Positions 7,407-13,562 of a stretch of DNA of 16,125 nucleotides are shown one piece after another. The first letter of the stretch is position 1, and every line of letters starts with the position of its first letter. Source of the DNA: an uncultured Oscillospiraceae bacterium. GTDB taxonomy: Bacteria > Bacillota > Clostridia > Oscillospirales > Acutalibacteraceae. Under the pieces are notes generated by a model. That model saw only the letters and a program-made list of their open reading frames with translations. It ran no database searches and was not told the DNA's origin. The stretch covers positions 1 to 16,125 of the forward strand of contig URQB01000029.1 of assembly GCA_900549825.1 (NCBI GenBank). Direction: 5' to 3'. The position numbers were made by a program, and so were the translations under genes.

Positions 7407-8344
7407 GGGGGGAGGTGCGCGCGATCGCGCCGCTTTATACCGATTTCATCTATTCCGGCTTCGACGCGCTGCCGGGACCGGGCGAAGAGGTCTATACCAG
7501 GGCCTTCGATCTGCAGCTCGGCGGCGGCGCCGCGGCGATCCCGGTTACGCTCTCGCGCATGGGCGTCCCGGCCCGTCTGGGGACTTTTTTAGGGGACGAT
7601 GCGATCAGCCGCCTGGCCGTCAGCCTGCTGGAGGAGAACGGCCTAAAGCAGTATGAAAACCTCTACCGTGGGGCGGGCAGGCCGGTTGTGGTTTCCAGCG
7701 TGTTTTCCTACGGAGGCGACCGATCCTTTTTATCTTTTGGAGATGCGGTCACACAGGCGGATTTGACGGACGAAGATTGTTACGCCTTCTTAAAGGGGGC
7801 GGCCATCGCTTTTGCGCCGCAGGGCAGGCCGGCGGTCGTCAAACGGCTGCATACGGACGGCACGATTTTGCTCTATGACATCGGCTGGACGCCGGGCATG
7901 CAGCTCTCGGATTACGCGGACATCCTGCAATATGTCGATTATTTCACGCCGAATGAAAAAGAGGCGCGGCAGCTCACCGGGGAGGAAAAACTGGAGGATG
8001 CGCTTCAAAAGCTCGGCGAGGCGGTAAAAACGCCGATCGTCAAATGCGGCGCTGAGGGCTGCATTGCGCTCCACAAGGGCGAAATCCTGCGAGCACCCGC
8101 TGTTGATTGCTTCACGCCCGTGGATTTTACGGGTGCGGGCGACAACTTCATGGCGGGGGTGCTCTACGGCGTGTATCAGGGCTGGCCGCTTGAGCGCTGC
8201 CTGCAGATGGGCAATGTGTTCGGCGGCTATGCGACGACGCAGCCCGGCTGCTACAAAGCGGGGCTAACGCTCCCGCAGGCAATGGATTTTTTGCGGTATT
8301 ACGGCACGGCTGTGGAGAAACGAGGGCAGGAAGTGTTTCGGTGA
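7403..8344 (+). CDS. PfkB family carbohydrate kinase
   Basis: This 313-residue kinase of the ribokinase/PfkB family transfers phosphate from ATP to a sugar or nucleoside hydroxyl. An N-terminal Gly-rich substrate segment LQLGGGAAAIPVTLSRMG is at 38-54, the NEKEA motif at 184-188 and the hallmark DFTGAGDNFMAGV at 241-253, with Asp247 the expected catalytic base. The length is normal. The ATG overlaps the GH4 stop (ATGA), with GGAGAG just upstream, so the two are translationally coupled. By context it should phosphorylate the free sugar released by the GH4 enzyme or a derivative. The exact sugar (fructose, glucose, another hexose) is not visible in the sequence. Confidence 0.9.
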   Translation: MRGEVRAIAPLYTDFIYSGFDALPGPGEEVYTRAFDLQLGGGAAAIPVTLSRMGVPARLGTFLGDDAISRLAVSLLEENGLKQYENLYRGAGRPVVVSSVFSYGGDRSFLSFGDAVTQADLTDEDCYAFLKGAAIAFAPQGRPAVVKRLHTDGTILLYDIGWTPGMQLSDYADILQYVDYFTPNEKEARQLTGEEKLEDALQKLGEAVKTPIVKCGAEGCIALHKGEILRAPAVDCFTPVDFTGAGDNFMAGVLYGVYQGWPLERCLQMGNVFGGYATTQPGCYKAGLTLPQAMDFLRYYGTAVEKRGQEVFR

Positions 8345-8493
8345 CCCTGCAAAGGGTTTTATACGAAATGGAATTGGGCGAGCTGGCCTCGCCGCCTGAG
8401 CTGTTAAAATATGAGACGCTCCCTTGGAATGAAATGCGATTCAGAGGACGAACAGCATATGGGTGCACAGCAGGTGGCAGAAACGCTCCATGA
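8341..8493 (+). other. Small GTG-start open frame overlapping the PfkB stop
   Basis: A 50-codon frame begins with GTG at 8341, sharing GTGA with the PfkB stop, and ends at TGA 8491-8493. A second frame, running from an ATG near 8414, continues protein-like text ending in QQVAETLHELTAL and a TGA near 8509. The two together could be a decayed, frameshifted remnant of a third operon gene. No family is recognised and there is no clear dedicated ribosome binding site. The rest of 8494-8597 shows nothing clear. Confidence 0.2.
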
Positions 8494-8597
8494 ATTGACC
8501 GCATTATGAAATCAAATCAGACTTGCTGATGCAATGGCCCCGGGAGTTTGATGATGATTGACAGCTTATTTCATAAAATAAAATTCCCTACAGGGGC

Positions 8598-8630
8598 ACG
8601 GGATTCGCAGACAATGCGAATCCCGTTTCA
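8598..8630. terminator. Bidirectional terminator between PfkB and TetR genes
   Basis: ACGGGATTCGC (8598-8608) pairs perfectly with GCGAATCCCGT (8616-8626) over 11 bp around the loop AGACAAT. A short T run (GTTTCATTC) follows on the plus strand. It abuts the end of the convergent TetR gene at 8628. On the minus strand the tail reads GCCCCTG, which is poor, so it mainly serves the plus-strand operon. Confidence 0.65.
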
Positions 8631-9152
8631 TTCTATTTGCAGAAGACCGCAGAACATCTCCGCCATCTGCTCCGGGCTTTCCCGCGCCCCATTTTCAAAC
8701 CATTTGTAGACGGTGTTGTAGAGCGCGCCGGTGAAGAAATAGAGCTGATAGCTCTCTACGGAGGAGGCAGGCATATCTCCAGCCCAATCCTCCACATACT
8801 CCGTCAGGATTCGCAAAAAAAGATCGGAGAAACCCGATTGGAAGAGCTGCATGATATGCTTCCTGTAACGCAGGCAGAAGTGAAAGGCATGCCGGACGCT
8901 CTCATAACATATGTAATCTGTATAGTCGTAATCCGCCGTCTCCTCAAACTCATCGATTACGCCGCGCATGGCGGTTTCCAGAATCTCCTCAATCGAATGG
9001 TAGTTGCGGTAATAGGAGGCGCGGGCCACACCTGCCCGGTTTACGATGTCCGTCACCGTGATTTCGGAGAAGGATTTTTCCGCCATCAGGTCGTAAAGCG
9101 CGTCCTTGATCTTCTGCTTGACCGCCCAGCTGGCGGCTTTTCTTCGATCCAT
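8628..9152 (-). CDS. TetR/AcrR family transcriptional regulator
   Basis: This is a regulator of about 174 residues. The N-terminal ~60 residues show the TetR DNA-binding domain: IKDALYDLMAEKSFSEITVTDIVNRAGVARASYYRNYHSIEEIL. The ligand domain is short and helical, ending in YNTVYKWFENGARESPEQMAEMF, as in the compact Firmicutes TetR proteins related to dihydroxyacetone-kinase regulators. ATG 9152 is chosen because GGGGGA lies 8 bases upstream; TTG at 9158 is in frame but only 2 bases from it. It is divergent from the flavoprotein-aconitase X operon, and a palindrome on the operon start site is its probable operator. It most likely represses the operon until a pathway compound binds. Confidence 0.9.
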   Translation of the reverse strand: MDRRKAASWAVKQKIKDALYDLMAEKSFSEITVTDIVNRAGVARASYYRNYHSIEEILETAMRGVIDEFEETADYDYTDYICYESVRHAFHFCLRYRKHIMQLFQSGFSDLFLRILTEYVEDWAGDMPASSVESYQLYFFTGALYNTVYKWFENGARESPEQMAEMFCGLLQIE

Positions 9153-9186
9153 AGACAAAATCCCCCTTTTTGTATCATGTTTTTGG

Positions 9187-9237
9187 TTGAATTCGACGGA
9201 AAAAGCATGCTAAAATAAAGTGATACATATTGTATCA
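9187..9237 (+). promoter_or_regulatory. Operon promoter with TetR-type operator palindrome
   Basis: TTGAAT (9187-9192) and TAAAAT (9211-9216) are 18 bases apart, and TGC directly before the -10 makes it an extended -10 promoter. The predicted start near 9223 falls inside the perfect palindrome TGATACA-TAT-TGTATCA (9221-9237). A further copy of the half-site TGTATCA lies at 9171-9177, next to the TetR ribosome binding site. Binding there would block both divergent transcripts. Confidence 0.65.
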
Positions 9238-9241
9238 TTTC

Positions 9242-9313
9242 ATGAGCAAACGGTCAAATAGAACGCGCCGGATTCTAGCTGGCACGATGGGCGATAGCCG
9301 CCGCAAACGATAA
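9242..9313 (+). other. Possible Arg-rich leader ORF (23 codons)
   Basis: From ATG 9242 to TAA 9311-9313 a 23-residue frame lies wholly within the predicted mRNA leader. It is very basic, with eight arginines and two lysines (for example RSNRTRR and SRRKR). It has no Shine-Dalgarno, starts about 19 bases after the predicted transcript start, and is out of frame with the flavoprotein gene. It may be chance. Confidence 0.15.
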
Positions 9314-9330
9314 AAGACGGGAGGAATACG

Positions 9331-11595
9331 ATGAAGACAGATCCGAAAGTACAGCAATTGATGGACGCCTTTGGCGACTGGTTTCAGGATGAGAACTGGG
9401 CTGCGCAGGGCTGCATGACAAGCGGGCTCTACCCGTACGACCAACTTTTCTCTCCGATCCGGATCAACCGCCTGATGGTGAAAAACCGCCTGGTCATGGG
9501 CCCGATGGGCAACGTCAACATGTGCGACGAGACAGGCAAGCCCAATGAGAAAATGCTCGCCTATTTTACGGAGCGCGCGAAGGGCGGCGTGGGGCTGATC
9601 ACCACGGGCCTGATCCCCGTCACGCACGGGATCGATCCGTCGATCACGGAGCCCGGAGAGCTGAGCTATTTCCCGCGGATCGACCGCACGCGTACCGTTA
9701 TGGGCGGCTGGCGCGATCTGGCGGAGAATGTGCACGCCTACGGCTCGCGCATTTTTGTCCAGCTCACAGCGGGCCTGGGGCGCGTGGGCAATCCGCAGTG
9801 CCTGATGAATGCGTTCAAGCTGCCGGTGTCTGCCTCGTGGAATCCGAATTTCTACATGTCGCAGGTGCCGTGCAGGCCCTTAAGCACGCACGCCTGCAAG
9901 CGGATCATCAAAAACATCGGGCAGAGCGCGGCGGATGCGAAGGCCATGCAGCTCGACGGCGTGTACCTGCACGGGCACGAGGGGTACCTCATCGAGCAGC
10001 TCGCAAACCCTGCCTTCAACCGCCGCAGGCTGGGCCGCTACAGCGACTGGCAGGCCTTTGGCATCGATATGATCGAGGAAATTCGCCGCCGCGTCGGCCC
10101 GCATTACCCGATCATGTACCGTATCGACCTCTCCCTCGCGCTCAACGAGACCTATGGCGACCGTATGGATGCACCGGACCTGAAGAAGTTCAAAAACGGC
10201 CGCACCATCGCGGACACTTTGGAATACATGAAAAATCTGGTCAAAGCGGGCGTCGATCTGTTCGACGTGGACCTCGGCTGCTATGACAACTGGTGGCTGC
10301 CCCATCCGCCGGGATCGATGCCGCCCGGCTGCTTCCTGGACATTGCGAAGCTCGCAAAAGACTATTTCCGCGAAAACAAGATTCTTTCCAATGCGGGCGT
10401 GGAAGTTCCCGTGGTCGCCGTAGGCAAGCTGGGCTATCCCGATCTGGCGGAGCAAGCACTGCGCGACGGAAAGTGCGATATGATCATGCTTGCCCGCCCG
10501 CTGCTGGCGGATCCTCAGTGGCCCAATAAGGCGCGTGCAGGCCGCGTTGCGGAGATTACGCCCTGCATCGGCTGTCAGGAGGGCTGTATCAATGAGTTCG
10601 TCGAGGGCGGCCACCCGCAGTGCGCCGTCAATCCGCGCACCGCATTTGAGGAGGTTTTCCCGGAGCAACCGCCTAAGGCGGAGCAGCCGCTGAAAATCGC
10701 TGTGATCGGCGCCGGTCCGGCGGGCGTGATGTGTGCCGTTACGGCGGCGAAACGCGGGCATCAGGTTGATTTGATTGAAAAGAGCGGCCGTATCGGCGGG
10801 CGGCTCAATCCTGGCAGCGTACCAAAGATCAAATTTGATGTGGCGAACTATCTGGAATATCTGAACGGGCTGGTGGAACGCACAGCGGCGGAATACCAGC
10901 TGGCGCTGAAGCTGAACAGCGAGGCGACCGTCGAATCCCTACAGGAGGGCGGGTATGACAAGGTTGTCGTCGCGATGGGCACGAAGGATGCCGTATTGAA
11001 GCTGCCCGGTTATGAGCAGGCGAACGTCGCGCAGGCGGTCGCGGTGCTCGACCATCCGGAGCTTGTGAAGGAGGCAGAAAGAATCGTCGTAGTCGGCGGC
11101 GGTGTCGTGGGGTGTGAGACGGCGTATTTCCTGAACAAGGAGCTTGGCAAAAAGGTGACCGTGATCGAGATGGATGCGAAGATCATGAACCACACCTGCA
11201 CGGCCAACCGCGGTATGCTCATCAAATATATGCACGACGCGCCGGAGATCGACCTGCTCAACTGCACGCGGCTTGCGTCCTTTGAGAAGGGCGGCGTGAA
11301 GGTGATGCGCAATGTTTCCAAGACCGTACCGGATCCTTACATGACCTGGCACCCGATCCTGCCGGAAAATATCGTGAACCCCTTGGAGAAAAAAATTCAG
11401 GCAGAGGAGCAGGAGCAATTCCTGGAGGCTGATCTTGTCGTCCTGGCCGCCGGCGGCAGGAGCGACGACCAGCTCTTCTACGATGTGCAGCGGGAGCTGA
11501 CGGGGACGCTTGTCTATAACATCGGCGACAGCTTCCATGGCGGTAAGGTGTTTGAAGCGACGAAGGCCGGCTATGCGCTCGGTTTGGCGCTATAA
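9331..11595 (+). CDS. 2-enoate reductase-like Fe-S flavoprotein (old yellow enzyme + FAD/NAD module)
   Basis: This 754-residue cytoplasmic oxidoreductase is predicted to reduce an activated C=C bond with NAD(P)H through FMN, a [4Fe-4S] cluster and FAD, as in 2-enoate reductase, FadH and BaiCD/BaiH. An OYE barrel (about 38-410) starts LFSPIRIN. Tyr219 in HGHEGYLIEQ aligns with the FadH catalytic tyrosine. GCYDNWWLPHPP (316-327) resembles 2-enoate reductases. Cluster cysteines are Cys412, 415, 419 and 431 (CxxCxxxC, then Cys). FAD motif IGAGPAG (459-465) and second dinucleotide motif GGGVVG (589-594) follow, with a closing YNIGDSF. It is longer than the usual ~640-670 residues, through an N-terminal extension of about 35 and extra sequence near 655-695. 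GGAGG lies 6 bases before the ATG. It is the first gene of the aconitase X operon. Confidence 0.88.
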   Translation: MKTDPKVQQLMDAFGDWFQDENWAAQGCMTSGLYPYDQLFSPIRINRLMVKNRLVMGPMGNVNMCDETGKPNEKMLAYFTERAKGGVGLITTGLIPVTHGIDPSITEPGELSYFPRIDRTRTVMGGWRDLAENVHAYGSRIFVQLTAGLGRVGNPQCLMNAFKLPVSASWNPNFYMSQVPCRPLSTHACKRIIKNIGQSAADAKAMQLDGVYLHGHEGYLIEQLANPAFNRRRLGRYSDWQAFGIDMIEEIRRRVGPHYPIMYRIDLSLALNETYGDRMDAPDLKKFKNGRTIADTLEYMKNLVKAGVDLFDVDLGCYDNWWLPHPPGSMPPGCFLDIAKLAKDYFRENKILSNAGVEVPVVAVGKLGYPDLAEQALRDGKCDMIMLARPLLADPQWPNKARAGRVAEITPCIGCQEGCINEFVEGGHPQCAVNPRTAFEEVFPEQPPKAEQPLKIAVIGAGPAGVMCAVTAAKRGHQVDLIEKSGRIGGRLNPGSVPKIKFDVANYLEYLNGLVERTAAEYQLALKLNSEATVESLQEGGYDKVVVAMGTKDAVLKLPGYEQANVAQAVAVLDHPELVKEAERIVVVGGGVVGCETAYFLNKELGKKVTVIEMDAKIMNHTCTANRGMLIKYMHDAPEIDLLNCTRLASFEKGGVKVMRNVSKTVPDPYMTWHPILPENIVNPLEKKIQAEEQEQFLEADLVVLAAGGRSDDQLFYDVQRELTGTLVYNIGDSFHGGKVFEATKAGYALGLAL

Positions 11596-11618
11596 AACAG
11601 AAGGAAAGGGATGATAAG

Positions 11619-12911
11619 ATGGAATACCGTATGCATCTGACGGATGAGGAGCAGGCGATCCTCAACGGCTCGCAGGGCGAGACAATGGCGAAGATCGTCA
11701 AGACCCTCGTTCTCTACGGCGACGCCTTCGGGGCCACCCGGTTTGTCCCGGTTACCGGGCAGGGCCATCTGGTGACGAGCTTCGGCATTTCCGTACTCAA
11801 GCCCGTGTTTTCCATTATGGATGAGCTGATTGACGCAGGGCTGAAGGCAAAGGAGCCGTTTACGCTCGATCCCAGGCCGATCGACTATAAAAACGTGAAA
11901 TGCAATCCCATCGAAAAGCTGATCTTCAGCAAAATTCTTTACGGCATGCAGGGCAGCTATGAGGCGCAGCTGCAAAAGCTTGGCCTGAAAAGCGCAAAAT
12001 CCTTTACCTGTACCTGCTATCTCGATGAGGTCGGGAATACGCCCGGTTATGGCGATGTGCTCTCCTGGGCGGAATCCTCCGCCGTCGTCTATGCGAATTC
12101 CGTATTGGGCGCGCGGTGCAACCGCAATTCCGGCATCATCGAGCTGTTCGGTTCCATTTTCGGAAAGGTACCGGAATTTGACCTGCTGACCGATGAGGGA
12201 CGTAAGGCGAAATGGGTTGTGGAGGTCCGCTGTGAAACAAAACCGGAGGCGCAGGTGCTTGGCAGCGCGGTCGGCATGAAGGTGATGGAGGACGTCCCCT
12301 ATGTCAAAGGGCTTGACCGCTTCCTCGGCGCGGAGCTGACGGACGATGCGAAGGCCTATCTGAAGGATATGGGCGCGGCAACCGCCTCCAACGGCGCGGT
12401 CGGCCTTTATCACATCGAAAACCTGACCCCGGAGGCAAAGGCGCAGGGGGACGCGCTCATCCGCGAGGATGCGAAAACCTATGTGATCGACGACGCGGAG
12501 CTGAAACGCGTCAAGGACAGCTATCCAGTTATATGGAAGGACAAGAACGCGCAGCCCGATCGCTGCTTTATCGGCTGCCCGCACCTGTCCTACGCCCAGC
12601 TCGGCGAGTGGACGGAACGCTTTGCAGCGGAGCTGAAAAAGCAGGGGAAAGAAAAGGTTGGCCTTACCACCATTTTGACCGCCGCGCCGGAGGTGCTCGA
12701 GCATTTTCAGCGAGACAATCAGGCGGATTATGACAGGCTTTTGTCCTTCGGCGTGAAGCTCTCCAGCATCTGCCCGCTGATGTATATGAACAATCCGCTG
12801 TGCGGGAAGCGGCCCGTGATCACGAATTCCAACAAGCTGCGCACCTATACCTCCGCGCGGTATTTCACGGACGATGAGATTGCAGCGATCGCAGTGAAGG
12901 GAGGGTTTTAA
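11619..12911 (+). CDS. Aconitase X catalytic (large) subunit
   Basis: This 430-residue protein is the large subunit of two-part aconitase X (formerly DUF521), an Fe-S dehydratase related to aconitase. Family landmarks are the opening LTDEEQAILNGSQGE, FTCTCYLDEVGNTPGYGD (129-146), WAESSAVVYANSVLGARCNRN (150-170), FIGCPHLSYAQL with Cys320, and CPLMYM with Cys385 followed by TNSNKLRTY. The last two cysteines are likely cluster ligands. From memory the family more often reads TCTPY and ARTNREGG, so Cys133, Cys167 and NSG are deviations. Known activities are cis-3-hydroxy-L-proline dehydratase in bacteria and fungi and phosphomevalonate dehydratase in archaea. The gene follows the flavoprotein by 23 bases with AAAGGG as ribosome binding site, and precedes its small subunit by one base. 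The substrate is not established. Confidence 0.92.
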   Translation: MEYRMHLTDEEQAILNGSQGETMAKIVKTLVLYGDAFGATRFVPVTGQGHLVTSFGISVLKPVFSIMDELIDAGLKAKEPFTLDPRPIDYKNVKCNPIEKLIFSKILYGMQGSYEAQLQKLGLKSAKSFTCTCYLDEVGNTPGYGDVLSWAESSAVVYANSVLGARCNRNSGIIELFGSIFGKVPEFDLLTDEGRKAKWVVEVRCETKPEAQVLGSAVGMKVMEDVPYVKGLDRFLGAELTDDAKAYLKDMGAATASNGAVGLYHIENLTPEAKAQGDALIREDAKTYVIDDAELKRVKDSYPVIWKDKNAQPDRCFIGCPHLSYAQLGEWTERFAAELKKQGKEKVGLTTILTAAPEVLEHFQRDNQADYDRLLSFGVKLSSICPLMYMNNPLCGKRPVITNSNKLRTYTSARYFTDDEIAAIAVKGGF

Positions 12912-12912
12912 A

Positions 12913-13356
12913 ATGGGGAAAACGTTTCAGGGCCGCCCTGTCATCGCGGGTGCTATTACGGCTGAAGCGGTCGTTACCCGGCAGGGGTTCAACACGCTCG
13001 CCAGCTTCCAGAAGAGCGCGCTGATGAAGAAAAAGGAGGTCATCTGCTCTGATCAGAACAATGCAGATTTATACGGGAAAAATCTGACTGGAAAGGCGCT
13101 GTGCCTGCCGCAGACGATCGGATCGACCACCGGGGGGATGGTGTTGCATACCGTGTGTGCGATGGGGATCGCTCCGGCAGCCATGCTTTTCTCCGGCTCC
13201 ATTGATTCCCTCGCCGCGGCGGGCGTGATCCTTGCAGATGTGTGGACGGAGAACCGGATTGTGGCGGTGGACAATCTGGGAGACGAATTTTTACAATATA
13301 TGCAGGATGGGATGCAGATCACCATCTCCGCAGATGGAAGCGTGGAGATCAATTGA
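12913..13356 (+). CDS. Aconitase X swivel (small) subunit
   Basis: This 147-residue protein is the swivel-domain small subunit of aconitase X (formerly DUF126), which closes over the active site of the large subunit. The diagnostic stretch is LPQTIGSTTGGMVLH (65-79), with Ser71 the candidate catalytic serine, followed by APAAMLFSGSIDSLAAAGVILADVW and a C-terminal beta segment. GGGAGGG lies 7 bases before the ATG, and only 1 base separates it from the large subunit stop, so stoichiometric expression is expected. Separate subunits place the pair in the two-polypeptide (type II) group; type I enzymes are fused. The operon ends here at a strong terminator. Confidence 0.92.
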   Translation: MGKTFQGRPVIAGAITAEAVVTRQGFNTLASFQKSALMKKKEVICSDQNNADLYGKNLTGKALCLPQTIGSTTGGMVLHTVCAMGIAPAAMLFSGSIDSLAAAGVILADVWTENRIVAVDNLGDEFLQYMQDGMQITISADGSVEIN

Positions 13357-13363
13357 AAGTCCT

Positions 13364-13393
13364 CTCAGTATAAATATGCCGATTTATATTGAG
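13364..13393 (+). other. Hairpin overlapping the terminator left arm
   Basis: CTCAGTATAAAT (13364-13375) can pair with ATTTATATTGAG (13382-13393) over 12 bp with one G-T pair and the loop ATGCCG. Its right arm shares TTGAG (13389-13393) with the left arm of the terminator, so in RNA the two structures compete. Confidence 0.45.
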
Positions 13394-13422
13394 GCAGTGC
13401 AGAATTGCATTGCCTCAATTTT
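13389..13422 (+). terminator. Rho-independent terminator after aconitase X operon
   Basis: TTGAGGCAGTGCA (13389-13401) pairs with TGCATTGCCTCAA (13406-13418) over 13 bp with one G-T pair and a GAAT loop. TTTT follows directly. It closes the operon 32 bases after the small-subunit stop. Confidence 0.8.
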
Positions 13423-13453
13423 CGTGAAAAGCTTAGATAATACAGGGAATTTG

Positions 13454-13483
13454 TTGACAAGGCAGATCATAATATAGTATGAT
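13454..13483 (+). promoter_or_regulatory. Promoter for the DUF1538-PII operon
   Basis: TTGACA (13454-13459) matches consensus. TATGAT (13478-13483) follows after an 18-base spacer; the surrounding AT-rich run offers other -10 choices such as TAGTAT at 13475. The predicted start near 13490 lies about 70 bases before the DUF1538 start. With the terminator upstream, this makes the operon independent. Confidence 0.65.
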
Positions 13484-13535
13484 ATAGAATATACAGATTG
13501 TACAATTTAAGGCTTGCTTACAGGAGGCGCATGAA

Positions 13536-13562
13536 ATGATACAGGAAGGCGGTATGAAATGA
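13536..13562 (+). CDS. Possible 8-codon leader peptide
   Basis: ATG 13536 opens the frame MIQEGGMK and ends at TGA 13560-13562, which overlaps the DUF1538 ATG (13559-13561). A perfect AGGAGG lies 9 bases before this micro-frame, while the DUF1538 ATG has the weaker GGAAGG. Ribosomes loading on the leader would terminate on the downstream start, which suggests translational coupling. It may be chance. Confidence 0.3.
   Translation: MIQEGGMK

Noticed and set aside
9287..9313. Shorter internal leader frame MGDSRRKR
   Set aside because: It is the tail of the 23-codon leader frame and has no ribosome binding site of its own.
9880..10761. 293-codon open frame on the minus strand
   Set aside because: It is antisense to the flavoprotein gene within the OYE barrel coding region; no independent start signal.
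11571..12704. 377-codon open frame on the minus strand
   Set aside because: It is antisense to the aconitase X large subunit, whose motifs are unmistakable; no ribosome binding site or family features.
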